Positions 1-8,582 are shown, numbered from the stretch's first letter. The stretch is DNA of 64,000 nt from Variovorax paradoxus (GCF_018614915.1 NZ_JAGGNU010000052.1:62001-126000); one strand, 5' to 3'. Notes: generated by a model from the letters alone, not told the origin. Program-made: numbers and translations.

Positions 1-187
1 GAAAGTGGGTGTATGCCCAGTCGTAACGACCTAAGAAGAGCCGCAGGACCTTTGCAATTGCCACGCCGTACGAGACCGAGGTCGATGGATCGATTACGCA
101 CTCGATCAAGTCGAAGTTGGTAGAGGTGACCTTCAAGGTGCAGTTATCGAACCGGCACCTCACGAACCTGTATCCGTCCAACTGCAC
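1..187 (-). CDS. Partial unrecognised protein running off the left edge
   Basis: On the minus strand one frame stays open from a TAG at 293-295 to the window edge, and only its downstream part reads like protein. From a GTG at 187 it gives VQLDGYRFVRCRFDNC, then an alternating hydrophobic/cysteine stretch and a helical segment ending in LRLFLGRYDW. The LDG-x2-F-x2-C-x-F-x-NC pattern resembles a loosely defined group of small bacterial hypothetical proteins with a pentapeptide-like beta-strand pattern. No ATG lies upstream in frame, so the start is uncertain: the gene could begin at this GTG or be 5'-truncated. The 3' end lies outside the window. Function unknown. Confidence 0.4.
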   Translation of the reverse strand, partial: MQLDGYRFVRCRFDNCTLKVTSTNFDLIECVIDPSTSVSYGVAIAKVLRLFLGRYDWAYTHF

Positions 188-364
188 CGTTTGCCCGTTG
201 TAGTAGAGCTGAAGAGCAACCCAGCCGTAGGGCCCACCACTGGTCCTGGGTTCGGTCTTTTGGGTCGCCCTGAGGTTCGCGGTAAACGAGTCCTACGAAG
301 CCAAGCCTAGAACACTGGATATTGGAAACCTCCAATAAACCCGCCAATATCGAGCCCAAAAGAA

Positions 365-399
365 GAAGGCCCCGCTACCAAATTGATAGCGGGGCCTTC
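365..399 (-). terminator. Rho-independent terminator behind the tRNA-like fragment
   Basis: A perfect 13-bp stem (365-377 with 387-399) has a 9-base loop. Read on the minus strand it is followed by a T-rich tract (TTCTTTT). It lies just downstream of the tRNA-like 3' half at 421-470, in the same arrangement as tRNA-Pro and its terminator at 646-679. Confidence 0.75.
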
Positions 400-420
400 A
401 GTGCCTATGCGGCTTGTAGC

Positions 421-470
421 GGCTCCTCGACCTGGGCTCGAACCAGGGACCTACGGACTAAAAGTCCGCC
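421..470 (-). pseudogene. tRNA-Lys-like 3' half (anticodon arm, T arm, acceptor strand only)
   Basis: The minus strand shows a 5-bp anticodon stem with loop CTTTTAG (anticodon TTT, lysine), a 5-base variable region and a perfect T arm CCTGG-TTCGAGC-CCAGG. Seven acceptor bases and GCC follow. The next base makes the end CCG rather than CCA. No complementary 5' acceptor strand or D arm can be found in the preceding 170 bases. It is therefore a 3' tRNA half with its own terminator, as left by recombination or by integration of an element at a tRNA gene. A highly aberrant functional tRNA is less likely. Confidence 0.5.
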
Positions 471-645
471 GGTGCGGTGGATGCATTGCGGATCTTGTGG
501 CGCAGCTACGCCTCATGATATGCCGCAGACGCCAGCCCCCGGGTCCTTGCCTGCGGAGCGGCTGATTGCAGTGTGTAGGTGCTCTGGCCTCCGTAGCTCC
601 GTTAGACACTCGGCCAATCGTTAGACACCGGTACCCAAAAAGCAA
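471..645. other. Non-coding stretch between the tRNA-like fragment and tRNA-Pro terminator
   Basis: No convincing gene is visible here. Its only structure is a 9-base direct repeat GTTAGACAC at 601-609 and 620-628. The GTTAGAC core matches the GTTRRRY integron recombination consensus, but no inverted partner (RYYYAAC) is present at a suitable distance. Confidence 0.4.
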
Positions 646-679
646 AATGCCCGCAGAGACCTAAATCCTTGCGGGCATT
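646..679 (-). terminator. Rho-independent terminator of tRNA-Pro
   Basis: The 10-bp stem AATGCCCGCA/TGCGGGCATT (646-655 with 670-679) is followed on the minus strand by TTTTGCTTTTT. It starts 11 bases past the CCA end of tRNA-Pro. Confidence 0.85.
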
Positions 680-689
680 CACATTTTCA

Positions 690-766
<77 letters not shown>

Positions 767-806
767 ACGAAGCCTGCGATTCTAGCCTGCGCGCGGCAGG
801 CCTTTC

Positions 807-1511
807 TCAGCGTTTCGCGTATTGCGTCTTGCCGAAGAGGATTTCGCGCTCCTTGTCGCCCGTGATCGGCTGGCGCAGATCGGCCAGCACCTTGACGCCG
901 CGCTGCACCGCGGGCCGGGCGGCGATGCCCTCGAACCACTTCTTCAGGTGCCGGAACTCGGTGAGCACGATGCCCTGGTTCTCCCAGCTGCGCAGCCAAG
1001 GAAAGATCGCGATGTCCGCGATCGAGTAGCTCTCGCCGGCGATGAAGCGATGGCTGGCGAGCTGCTTGTCGATCACGCCGTAGAGGCGCCGCGCTTCGTT
1101 GCTGTAGCGGTCGATCGCATAGGCGATCTTCTCTGGCGCGTACATGCGGAAGTGATGCGCCTGGCCGAGCATCGGCCCGACGCCGCCCATCTGGAACATG
1201 AGCCACTGCAGCACCTCGTAGCGGGCGCGGTCGCCGGCCGGCAGGAACTGGCCGGTCTTGCCGGCCAGGTAGACCAGGATCGCGCCGGATTCGAAGAGCG
1301 AGATCGGCTTGCCGTCCGGGCCCTCAGGATCGGTGATGGCCGGGATTTTGTTGTTCGGGCTGATCTTGAGAAAGCCCGCTTCGAACTGGTCGCCCTTGCC
1401 GATGTTGACCGGGTGCGCGCGGTAGGGGAGGCCGCACTCCTCCAGCATGATGTGGATCTTGTGGCCGTTGGGCGTGGGCCAGGAATAGACGTCGATGGGT
1501 GCTTGTGGCAT
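807..1511 (-). CDS. Glutathione S-transferase, Nu-class (YfcG/YghU-like)
   Basis: A 234-residue cytosolic glutathione transferase with an N-terminal thioredoxin fold (about 1-90) and an all-helical C-terminal domain. The TPNGHKI motif near residues 13-19 carries the Thr and Asn used for glutathione in Nu-class enzymes, which work as glutathione-disulfide reductases rather than classical transferases. The cis-proline motif NKIPAI (54-59) and the ESGAI glutathione-binding motif (74-78) are intact. It lies just upstream of tRNA-Pro on the same strand with no clear operon partner. The ATG at 1511 gives the full family length. Substrate is not deducible. Confidence 0.93.
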   Translation of the reverse strand: MPQAPIDVYSWPTPNGHKIHIMLEECGLPYRAHPVNIGKGDQFEAGFLKISPNNKIPAITDPEGPDGKPISLFESGAILVYLAGKTGQFLPAGDRARYEVLQWLMFQMGGVGPMLGQAHHFRMYAPEKIAYAIDRYSNEARRLYGVIDKQLASHRFIAGESYSIADIAIFPWLRSWENQGIVLTEFRHLKKWFEGIAARPAVQRGVKVLADLRQPITGDKEREILFGKTQYAKR

Positions 1512-1593
1512 GGGCTGCGTTCCACGAGAAAAAGACAGGGCCGGCCAGCATAGCGGCCGACGGCTTTTCCTGCAGGACGCAGCCCTGCCGGCC

Positions 1594-3279
1594 TCAGGCG
1601 GCCACGGCGCTCGGTGCCAGGTGCTTGTGGATCAGGGCGACCGCGGCAGCGCCTTCGCCGATCGCGCCGCCGACGCGCTTGACCGAGCCGGAGCGCACGT
1701 CGCCGACCGCGAACACGCCGGAGACGCTGGTCTCCAGCGCGGCCGCCGGCCTGGAGGGGAATCCCCGGCTCGCCGCCTCGCCGGTCAGCACGAAGCCGTG
1801 CTTGTCGACCGAGACGCCGCAGCCTTCGAGCCAGTCGGTTTCCGGCACCGCGCCGATGAACAGGAAGATATTGCGTGCCGGGCACCGCTCCTCGCCGCCG
1901 GTGCGGCGGTCGCGCCAGGTGGCGCCGTTCAATCCCGTGGCCGGCTCGCCGTGCAGCTGCAGCAGCTCGGTGTGGGGATGCAGTTCGATGTTGGGCGTGG
2001 CCTCGATGCGATCGATCAGGTAGCGCGACATGGTCGCGGCGAGCGAGGGCCCGCGCACCAGCACGTTGACCTTGGTGACGTGCTGCGACAGGAACACCGC
2101 CGCCTGGCCGGCCGAGTTGCCGCCGCCGACCAGCGCCACCTCCTGCTGCGCGCACAGCTTGGCCTCGAGCGCCGAGGCCCAGAACCAGATGCCGCGGCCT
2201 TCGAAGTCGGCCAGGCGCGGGACCTCGGGGCGGCGGTAGCGCGCGCCGCTGGCGACCACGACGGTGCGGGAGCGCAGTCGCCGGCCATCGGTGAGCCGGA
2301 CGGTGAGCTCGCCCTTGGTTTCGGCCTCGCTGCAGTCCATGGATGCGACCTCGGCCGGGATCAGCATCTCGGCGCCGAACTTCTGCGCCTGCACGAAGGC
2401 ACGGCCCGCGAGCGCGCCGCCGGAGATGCCGGTCGGAAAGCCCAGGTAGTTCTCGATGCGCGCGCTCGCGCCCGCCTGGCCGCCGAAGGAACGGCAGTCG
2501 ACCACGATCACGCGCAGGCCCTCGGATGCGGCGTACACGGCGGTCGCGAGGCCGGCGGGGCCGGCGCCGACCACCACCACGTCGAACAGGTCGTCATGCT
2601 CGATGGTGTCGACCATGCCGAGGCAGCGTGCGAGCGCGTGGTCAGTCGGATTGACCACGACCGCGCCGTCGGGGCAGACCACCAGCAGTTCCGCCTCGCC
2701 GTATTGTTCGAGCAGCGCCGCGGCATCCGCGTCCTGCGTCGCGTCGACCACGTGGTAGGGATGGCCGTTGCGGCGCAGGAAGTTTTGCAGCCGCAACAGC
2801 TCGGCCGACTGCGGCGGGCCGATCAGCACCGGGCCGCTGCCGCCCGATTCGATCAGCGCCACGCGGCGCAGGATCATCGCGCGCACCAGTCGCTCGCCGA
2901 GGTCGGCCTCCGCAATGATCAGCGCGCGCAGCTGGTCCGGCGGCACCAGCAAGGTCTCGACGTCTTCCTCGGCGTGGCCATCGACCAGGGCAGGGCGGCC
3001 GGAGAGCTGCGCGATCTCTGCCAGGAACTGCCCCGGACCCTGGCGTTCGATGGGCACCACGCGCCCGAGCCCGTCGCGCTGGGTGATCGCGACCACGCCG
3101 CGCAGCACGACGAACATCCCGGGGCCGGGCTCGCCGGCCCGGAAGAGGCAGTCCCCACGCGCGTAGTGCTGCACGCTGCCGAAGCGCCTGATGCGCTCGA
3201 TGCAGGATGCGCCCAGAACGGGAAACATCTGGTGGCGACGGGTCTCGACCTCGACCCTGACTTCGACTTCGGCGGCCAT
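1594..3279 (-). CDS. cNMP-binding domain fused to thioredoxin-reductase-like FAD oxidoreductase
   Basis: A 561-residue fusion. Residues about 15-130 form a Crp/cyclic-nucleotide-type beta-barrel, and 150-215 look like a thioredoxin- or receiver-like linker. From about 232 it is a pyridine-nucleotide-disulfide oxidoreductase with FAD motif GAGPAG (238-243), an NAD(P) motif GGGNSAG and a C-terminal GVFAVGDVR. At the site where thioredoxin reductase has its redox CxxC the sequence reads WFWASALEAKLC, so the disulfide is absent and it cannot be a normal TrxR. The ATG at 3279 follows a GGAG at suitable spacing; upstream in-frame sequence is non-coding. Substrate, and whether the barrel binds cyclic nucleotide, are unknown. 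Confidence 0.88.
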   Translation of the reverse strand: MAAEVEVRVEVETRRHQMFPVLGASCIERIRRFGSVQHYARGDCLFRAGEPGPGMFVVLRGVVAITQRDGLGRVVPIERQGPGQFLAEIAQLSGRPALVDGHAEEDVETLLVPPDQLRALIIAEADLGERLVRAMILRRVALIESGGSGPVLIGPPQSAELLRLQNFLRRNGHPYHVVDATQDADAAALLEQYGEAELLVVCPDGAVVVNPTDHALARCLGMVDTIEHDDLFDVVVVGAGPAGLATAVYAASEGLRVIVVDCRSFGGQAGASARIENYLGFPTGISGGALAGRAFVQAQKFGAEMLIPAEVASMDCSEAETKGELTVRLTDGRRLRSRTVVVASGARYRRPEVPRLADFEGRGIWFWASALEAKLCAQQEVALVGGGNSAGQAAVFLSQHVTKVNVLVRGPSLAATMSRYLIDRIEATPNIELHPHTELLQLHGEPATGLNGATWRDRRTGGEERCPARNIFLFIGAVPETDWLEGCGVSVDKHGFVLTGEAASRGFPSRPAAALETSVSGVFAVGDVRSGSVKRVGGAIGEGAAAVALIHKHLAPSAVAA

Positions 3280-3341
3280 GATGAAGAACTCCAGTGGCGA
3301 AACGTCGGCATTAGACGCCGAAAGCGGGCGCCAGTGCTTGC

Positions 3342-3359
3342 AAGTCATGCAACTGCCAT
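3342..3359 (+). promoter_or_regulatory. Candidate Pho box upstream of OlsB-like gene
   Basis: AAGTCAT-GCAA-CTGCCAT has the 7-4-7 layout of the PhoB consensus CTGTCAT-N4-CTGTCAC, with 11-bp spacing of the half-sites. Its GCAA spacer and right half resemble the stronger site before ppk. It lies 60 bases before the acyltransferase ATG. Two mismatches in the left half make it weaker than the pstS and ppk sites. Confidence 0.5.
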
Positions 3360-3419
3360 CGGATTGACACGCGTGTTTCACCGCCGTCTCACAGACTCCG
3401 TCGGCAGAAAGGGTCTCGC

Positions 3420-4286
3420 ATGAAAGAACTGCCCACGCCGACGTTTCCGTTCTCGCAACTGGGACTGCGCGCCGCCCTCTGGCCGGCGCCGAACCAGGCC
3501 CGCCCCCCGGCCGCCATCCCTGCCATACCCGCCGCGGCGGCACCGGCCGCCGTCGAAGCCGGGGGCATCAGCGTGAGCTGGGCGCGCCACCTGGACGACG
3601 TGCGCGCCGCCCAGCGCCTGCGCCACGAGGTGTTTGCCGGCGAGATGGGCGCCCGCCTCACGACCCCGCTGGAAGGCCACGACATCGACCTGTTCGACGA
3701 CTTCTGCGAGCACCTGCTGGTGCGCGAGCTGGAGACCAACCAGGTGATCGGCACCTACCGCGTGCTGACCCCGGCCCAGGCCCGGCGCATCGGCAGCACC
3801 TACAGCGACACCGAATTCGACCTGACGCGCCTGCGCGAGCTGCGCGAACGCATGGTCGAACTGGGCCGCAGCTGCGTCCATGCGGACCATCGCCAGGGCG
3901 GCGTGATCCTGGCGCTGTGGGGGGCGCTGGCCGATTTCATGAACCGCAACAAGCTCGACACCATGATCGGCTGCGCCAGCATCCCGATGTGGCACAACGG
4001 CGTGACCAGCGGCGATGCGGCCGCCAGCATCTGGCGCCAGCTTTCGGCCACCCACATGGCGCCGATCCAGTACCACGTGCAGCCGCGGCTGCCGCTGCCG
4101 GTGCACCGCCTCGATGGCGAGCTTCAGATCGAGCCGCCCGCGCTGATCAAGGGCTATCTGCGGCTCGGCGCCAAGGTGCTCGGCCCGCCGGCCTGGGATC
4201 CGGACTTCAACACCGCCGACCTGCCGATGCTGATGCGCATCGACGACTTGCCGGCGCGCTACCGAAAGCACTTCCTGGGCAAATAA
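3420..4286 (+). CDS. OlsB-like GNAT N-acyltransferase (ornithine lipid type)
   Basis: A 288-residue protein. After a Pro/Ala-rich stretch (about 20-50), residues 55-270 match the acyl-homoserine-lactone-synthase-like acetyltransferase family that includes OlsB, which transfers a 3-hydroxyacyl chain from ACP to ornithine to make lyso-ornithine lipid. Recognisable family features are LRHEVFAGEMGA, FDDFCEHLLVRE, VIGTYRVL and the ELGRSCVHADHRQG core. It is probably cytosolic and membrane-associated. The gene sits just before ppk and has a Pho-box-like site upstream, which fits the known replacement of phospholipids by ornithine lipids under phosphate limitation. No olsA partner is in the window, so the exact acceptor is inferred. 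ATG 3420 has AAAGGG before it. Confidence 0.8.
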   Translation: MKELPTPTFPFSQLGLRAALWPAPNQARPPAAIPAIPAAAAPAAVEAGGISVSWARHLDDVRAAQRLRHEVFAGEMGARLTTPLEGHDIDLFDDFCEHLLVRELETNQVIGTYRVLTPAQARRIGSTYSDTEFDLTRLRELRERMVELGRSCVHADHRQGGVILALWGALADFMNRNKLDTMIGCASIPMWHNGVTSGDAAASIWRQLSATHMAPIQYHVQPRLPLPVHRLDGELQIEPPALIKGYLRLGAKVLGPPAWDPDFNTADLPMLMRIDDLPARYRKHFLGK

Positions 4287-4303
4287 GACAGCAAGGGAAT
4301 GCC

Positions 4304-4351
4304 GTCACGCGGTTGTCATGCAACTGTCACAACGGCGGTCGACACTGTCAT
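4304..4351 (+). promoter_or_regulatory. Pho box cluster upstream of ppk
   Basis: TTGTCAT-GCAA-CTGTCAC at 4313-4330 is close to the PhoB consensus. GTCA cores start at 4304, 4315 and 4326 (exactly 11 bp apart) and again at 4347 (two turns on), giving four in-phase half-sites. The last overlaps the first possible ppk start codon (ATG 4350), so a downstream start, such as the GTG near 4373, or an almost leaderless mRNA is possible. Confidence 0.8.
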
Positions 4352-6523
4352 GATTCCGTCTGAATACACTCCCGTGTCGGTCGCTCCAGAATCATTTGCC
4401 TTGTCGCCAGTCCTTTCCGATAGCGAGCCTGTCGTCGCTGCGCCGTCCCTGACGCTGCTCGATCGCGACCACAGCATCCTGGCCTTCAACGAGCGCGTGC
4501 TCGACTGGGCCTATCGCCCCGAGGTGCCGCTGATCGAGCGCCTGCGCTACCTTTGCATCGTTTCGTCCAATCTCGACGAATTCTTCGAGGTCCGCACTGC
4601 GCCGCACCTGATCGCCAATGCCGCGGGCGACCACAAGGGCAACTACACCGTGGAGTCCTTCGAAGGGCTGGCCCAGGCGGCGCATGCGCTGGTGGCCGGC
4701 AGTACGCGCTCTACAACGACGAACTGATCCCGACATTCGAGAGCCAGGGGATCCGCATCATCTCGCATGGCGAGCGCAATCCGGCCCAGCGCAAATGGGT
4801 GCACGAGTACTACGAGCGCGAGGTCCGGCCGCTCCTGATCCCGGTCGGGTTGGATCCGGCGCACCCCTTTCCCCAAGTCGCGAACAAGTCGCTCAATTTC
4901 ATCGTCCGCCTCTCCGGCAAGGATGCTTTCGGCCGGGAAAATCCGATCTCGATCGTCAAGGTGCCGCGCGTGCTGCCGCGCGTGATCCGCATGCCGGCCA
5001 AGGTATCGGGGGGCAAGACGCTGTTCGTCGCGCTCTCCAGCATCGTGCGGGCCCATCTGTCCAGCATGTTCCCCGGGCGCGAGGTGGGCGAGTTCTCGCA
5101 GTTCCGCGTGACGCGCCACTCCGACCTGGCGGTGGACGAGGAGGACGTCAAGAATTTGCGCACGGCGCTGCGCCAGGGCCTGCAGCATCGCCACTACGGG
5201 CAGGCCGTGCGGCTCGAGGTCTCTGCCAGTTGCGCCGAGTCGCTGGCGAGCTTTCTCCTGGCGCAGTTCAACCTGCCGCCGCAGGCGCTATACCGCGTGC
5301 ATGGCCCGGTCAACCTGGCCCGGCTGACGCAGCTGATCGACCTGCTCGAAGAGCCGCAGCTGCGCTTTCCGCCTTACCAGGCGTCCTACCCTGTCATGCT
5401 GTCGCCGGGGCAGTCCTTCTTCGAACGACTGCAGCAGGGCGACGCCCTGATCCACCAGCCCTTCGAGAGCTTCGATGGCGTGCTGACCTTCCTGCGCGAG
5501 GCGGTGCAGGACCCGCAGGTGCTCGCCATCAAACAGACCATCTACCGAACCGGCACCGATTCCGAGCTCATGGACCTGCTGCGCGAGGCGGTTCGCCGCG
5601 GCAAGGAAGTCACGGTGGTGGTGGAGCTCAAGGCCCGTTTCGACGAAGAGGCCAACATCAATTGGGCCGAGATGCTCGAATCGATCGGCGCCCAGGTCGT
5701 CTACGGGGTGGTCGGCCTGAAGACGCACGCCAAGATGCTGCTCGTGACGCGCCGCGAGGGCAGGCAGATGCGGCGCTACGGCCATCTGTCGACCGGCAAC
5801 TACAACCCGCGCACGGCCAAGCTCTATACCGACATCAGCCACCTGACGGCCGACCCGCTGCTGACGGCCGACATGGAGGCCGTGTTCGTGCACCTGGCCA
5901 GCCAGAACCGGCTGCCCAAGCTTCATCGCATGTGGATGGCGCCCTTCGACCTGCACCGCAACATGATCGCCCGAATCGATGCGCTCGCGGCCGCTGCGGC
6001 CGGCGGCGCGTCCGCGCGCATCGTCGTCAAGATGAACGCGCTGACCGACGAGGCGCTGATCGCCGCGCTGGTCAATGCCAGCCAGAAGGGCGTGAAGATC
6101 GACCTGATCGTGCGCGGCGCCTGCACCTTGCCGGCCCGTGTGCCGGAGCTGACGGAGAACATCCGCGTGCGCTCGGTGATCGGCCGTTTTCTCGAGCATT
6201 CGCGCGTCTTCTACTTCCGCCAGGGCGAGGAGGAGTCGCTGTACCTGTCCAGCGCCGACTGGATGAACCGCAACATGCTGCGTCGCATCGAACTGGCCTG
6301 GCCGGTGACCGATCCGGCGCTGCGCCGGCGGCTCATCGACGAGTGCCTGGTGGCCTACCTGCATGACGGACGCGATGCCTGGGAGCTCGGCGCCGACGGC
6401 ATCTACGGACGTGTCGACCGCGAAATCGCTGCGGGTGACGGTGCCGGAGGCCACGGGGCGCAGACCGCGCTCATGGATCGCTACGCCTCGCGAGGTCGCA
6501 GCCGCGCTGCCTCGAGAGAATGA
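4350..6523 (+). pseudogene. ppk1: Polyphosphate kinase Ppk1, interrupted by a single-base frameshift
   Basis: Ppk1 reversibly builds inorganic polyphosphate from ATP. The reading frame starts at ATG 4350 (or GTG near 4373) and runs through SSNLDEFFEVR to AHALVAG. It then loses register near 4694-4702, and QYALYNDELIPTF continues one frame over to the stop at 6523. Restoring one base, for example a second GCC-type C in GGCCGGC, rejoins the protein at about 724 residues, normal for the family. Both phosphorylatable histidines are present downstream (VGLKTHAKM and FLEHSRVFYF). It overlaps sixA by ATGA and is preceded by strong Pho boxes. The sharp single break in an otherwise pristine gene suggests either a sequencing error or a very recent mutation. 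Confidence 0.85.
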
Positions 6524-6996
6524 CACTTCAAGCCATGGACCTGATTTTCTGGCGCCACGCCGAAGCCGAGGACTGGACGGAGGGCTGCGACGACCTGCAG
6601 CGCTCGCTGACCCAGCGCGGCGAGAAACAGGCCAAGCGCATGGCGGCCTGGCTCGATCGGCAGCTGCCCGAGGGCACGCGCATCGTCTGCAGCCCGGCGC
6701 GCCGCTGCGAGCAGACCGCGCTGGCGCTGGGCCGCAAGTACAAGCTGCGCAGCGAACTGGCGCCCGACACCACGCCCGACGCAATGCTGGGCGTGGCGGG
6801 CTGGCCGAACGGCAAGTCGGTGGTGCTGCTGATCGGGCACCAGCCCTCGCTGGGCGAAGCCATCTCGCTGCTGCTCGGGCTCAAGCAGGACAGCTGCCCG
6901 GTGCGCAAGGGCGCCGTGTGGTGGATCCGCACGCGCGAGCGCGACGGCGACGTGCAGACCGTGGTGGTCACGGTGCAGTCGCCGGAGCTGCTGTAG
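6520..6996 (+). CDS. sixA: Phosphohistidine phosphatase SixA
   Basis: A 158-residue histidine-phosphatase-superfamily protein. The N-terminal RHAEAED holds the catalytic histidine, followed by the arginine-containing SPARRCEQTA and the second histidine in LIGHQPSLGEA. SixA dephosphorylates phosphohistidines, for example on Hpt domains or phosphotransfer proteins. The ATG at 6520 overlaps the ppk stop (ATGA), implying translational coupling; an internal ATG at 6535 would give the more usual MDLIFWRH start. The position between ppk and convergent ppx is common in this family of bacteria. Confidence 0.9.
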   Translation: MTLQAMDLIFWRHAEAEDWTEGCDDLQRSLTQRGEKQAKRMAAWLDRQLPEGTRIVCSPARRCEQTALALGRKYKLRSELAPDTTPDAMLGVAGWPNGKSVVLLIGHQPSLGEAISLLLGLKQDSCPVRKGAVWWIRTRERDGDVQTVVVTVQSPELL

Positions 6997-6999
6997 CGC

Positions 7000-8517
7000 T
7001 CAGCAGCCCTTCAGTTCGACGCGCCAGCCGGTCTTCTGCCAGGCCAGCACTTCCTCGCGCAGCAGGTGCGCGGACTGCGGATAAGCCTCGGACCAGCCCG
7101 CACGGCACGCGATGGCGAAGAGCCGGCTGTCCGTTCGCGTCAGGCGCAGGCCATTCAGGTCCGGATCGCGGCGCGCATGGCACAGGATCACGGCCAGCCG
7201 CAGCGCGAGCAGCTGCGAGACGAAGGTCTCGTCGGCCAGGGAGGCTTCGACCTTGCGCAGCTTGCCCCGATGGCCCAGCACCAGCTGGCTGAGCCAGTGC
7301 ATCTCGTTCACCGCGAAGCCCGGCGCGTCGGCGTTGTCCAGGATGTAGGCGCCATGCTTGTGGTACTCGCTGTGCGAAATCTGGGCGCCGATCTCGTGCA
7401 GCTGGGCCGCCCAACCGATCTTGCGCAGCGCGCGCCCGGCGCGGCTCGTGGTGCTGCCGCCGCGCGCGCCCGGTTCGAGCTGCAAAAACAACGCAGCCGC
7501 GGTCTCGCCGATGCGCCGCACCTGGGCCACATCCACGCCGAAGCGGCTGGCCAGCCGTGCCACCGTGCTGGTGCGCAGATCGGCCACGCTTTCGTCGCGC
7601 TCCAGCAGCTCGTACAGCACGCCGTGGCGCAGGGCACCCTGGGCGACCCGCATTTCCTCGATTTCGAGCAGATCGAACACCGCGCGCAGCACGCTGACAC
7701 CGCCGCCGATCACGGGCTTGCGGTCTTCCCGCATGCCCTCGATGCGCAGGCGGTCGGCGCTGCCGGCCTTCTGCAATCGGTCGACCAGCCAATCGAGCCC
7801 TTCGCGCGTGATCAGCCCGGGCTCGCCGCCGGCAGCCGCGAGCACATCGCCGACCGCGCCGATGGTGCCCGAGGCGCCATAGGCTACGTCCCAGCTGTCC
7901 GGAACGTAGGTGGAGAGCGCGTCGTCCAGCACCGCCTTGGCGGCAATTTCGGCCGCCTTGAAGGCCGCGCTCGTGAACTGGCCTTCGGGAAAATGCTTCA
8001 TCGACCAGGCGACGCTGCCGACCCGGTACGACTCCATCACCTCTGCTTCCAGTGCGCGGCCGATGATCATCTCGGTCGAGCGGCCGCCGATGTCCACCAC
8101 CAGCCGGCGCTCCCGGTTCGAAGCGTCGGTGTGGGGCAGCAGGTGCGCCACGCCCTGGTAGATGAGGCGGGCCTCTTCACGGCCCGTGATGACGTCGATG
8201 CCGAAGCCCAGGATGGTGCGCGCGCGCAGCAGGAATTCGTCGCGATTGCGGGCTTCGCGCAGGGTCTGGGTGGCCACGGCGCGAACTTGCGAGCGCTTGA
8301 AGCCCGCCAGTCGCTCGCCAAAGCGGGCCAGTGCCTCCCAGCCGCGCTGCATCGCCTCCGGCGTCAGGTTGCGGGCGCTGTCGAGACCGTTGCCCTGGCG
8401 GACGGTTTCCTTCAGGTATTCGGTGCGATGAATCTGGCCGTGATCGACCTGGCCGATCTCGAGCCTGAAGCTGTTCGAACCGAGGTCGACCGCGGCGAGG
8501 CGGGTTCCGTTTTGCAT
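7000..8517 (-). CDS. ppx: Exopolyphosphatase (Ppx/GppA family)
   Basis: A 505-residue Ppx/GppA phosphatase that removes terminal phosphate from polyphosphate or pppGpp. The actin-like ATPase motifs are intact: DLGSNSFRLEIG near residue 11 and DIGGRSTEMIIG near residue 140, with a C-terminal HD-like helical domain (WAAQLHEIGAQISHSEYHKH). It is convergent with sixA (3 bases between stops) and divergent from pstS. A Pho-box-like site on its own strand lies 66 bases upstream of the ATG, so degradation as well as synthesis of polyphosphate may be PhoB-linked. Ppx versus GppA specificity cannot be settled from sequence alone. Confidence 0.92.
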   Translation of the reverse strand: MQNGTRLAAVDLGSNSFRLEIGQVDHGQIHRTEYLKETVRQGNGLDSARNLTPEAMQRGWEALARFGERLAGFKRSQVRAVATQTLREARNRDEFLLRARTILGFGIDVITGREEARLIYQGVAHLLPHTDASNRERRLVVDIGGRSTEMIIGRALEAEVMESYRVGSVAWSMKHFPEGQFTSAAFKAAEIAAKAVLDDALSTYVPDSWDVAYGASGTIGAVGDVLAAAGGEPGLITREGLDWLVDRLQKAGSADRLRIEGMREDRKPVIGGGVSVLRAVFDLLEIEEMRVAQGALRHGVLYELLERDESVADLRTSTVARLASRFGVDVAQVRRIGETAAALFLQLEPGARGGSTTSRAGRALRKIGWAAQLHEIGAQISHSEYHKHGAYILDNADAPGFAVNEMHWLSQLVLGHRGKLRKVEASLADETFVSQLLALRLAVILCHARRDPDLNGLRLTRTDSRLFAIACRAGWSEAYPQSAHLLREEVLAWQKTGWRVELKGC

Positions 8518-8582
8518 GGTGAGGAGAAGAGGGCGGGCCCTGATCGTAGCCGCCGCAAGGTGTTCGAGGCTAGGGACGACGC

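Noticed and set aside
601..628. Integron attC site suggested by two GTTAGAC cores
   Set aside because: Both copies are in the same orientation 19 bases apart, and no RYYYAAC partner or hairpin of suitable length lies upstream; no integrase is in view.
1495..3423. 642-codon plus-strand open frame opposite the flavoprotein
   Set aside because: Its composition is His/Arg/Gly-rich and without domains, as expected for the shadow of the real minus-strand gene.
4690..4705. Programmed frameshift in ppk
   Set aside because: There is no slippery heptamer or stop codon immediately after the shift point, and the family is not known to use recoding; a mutation or read error is simpler.
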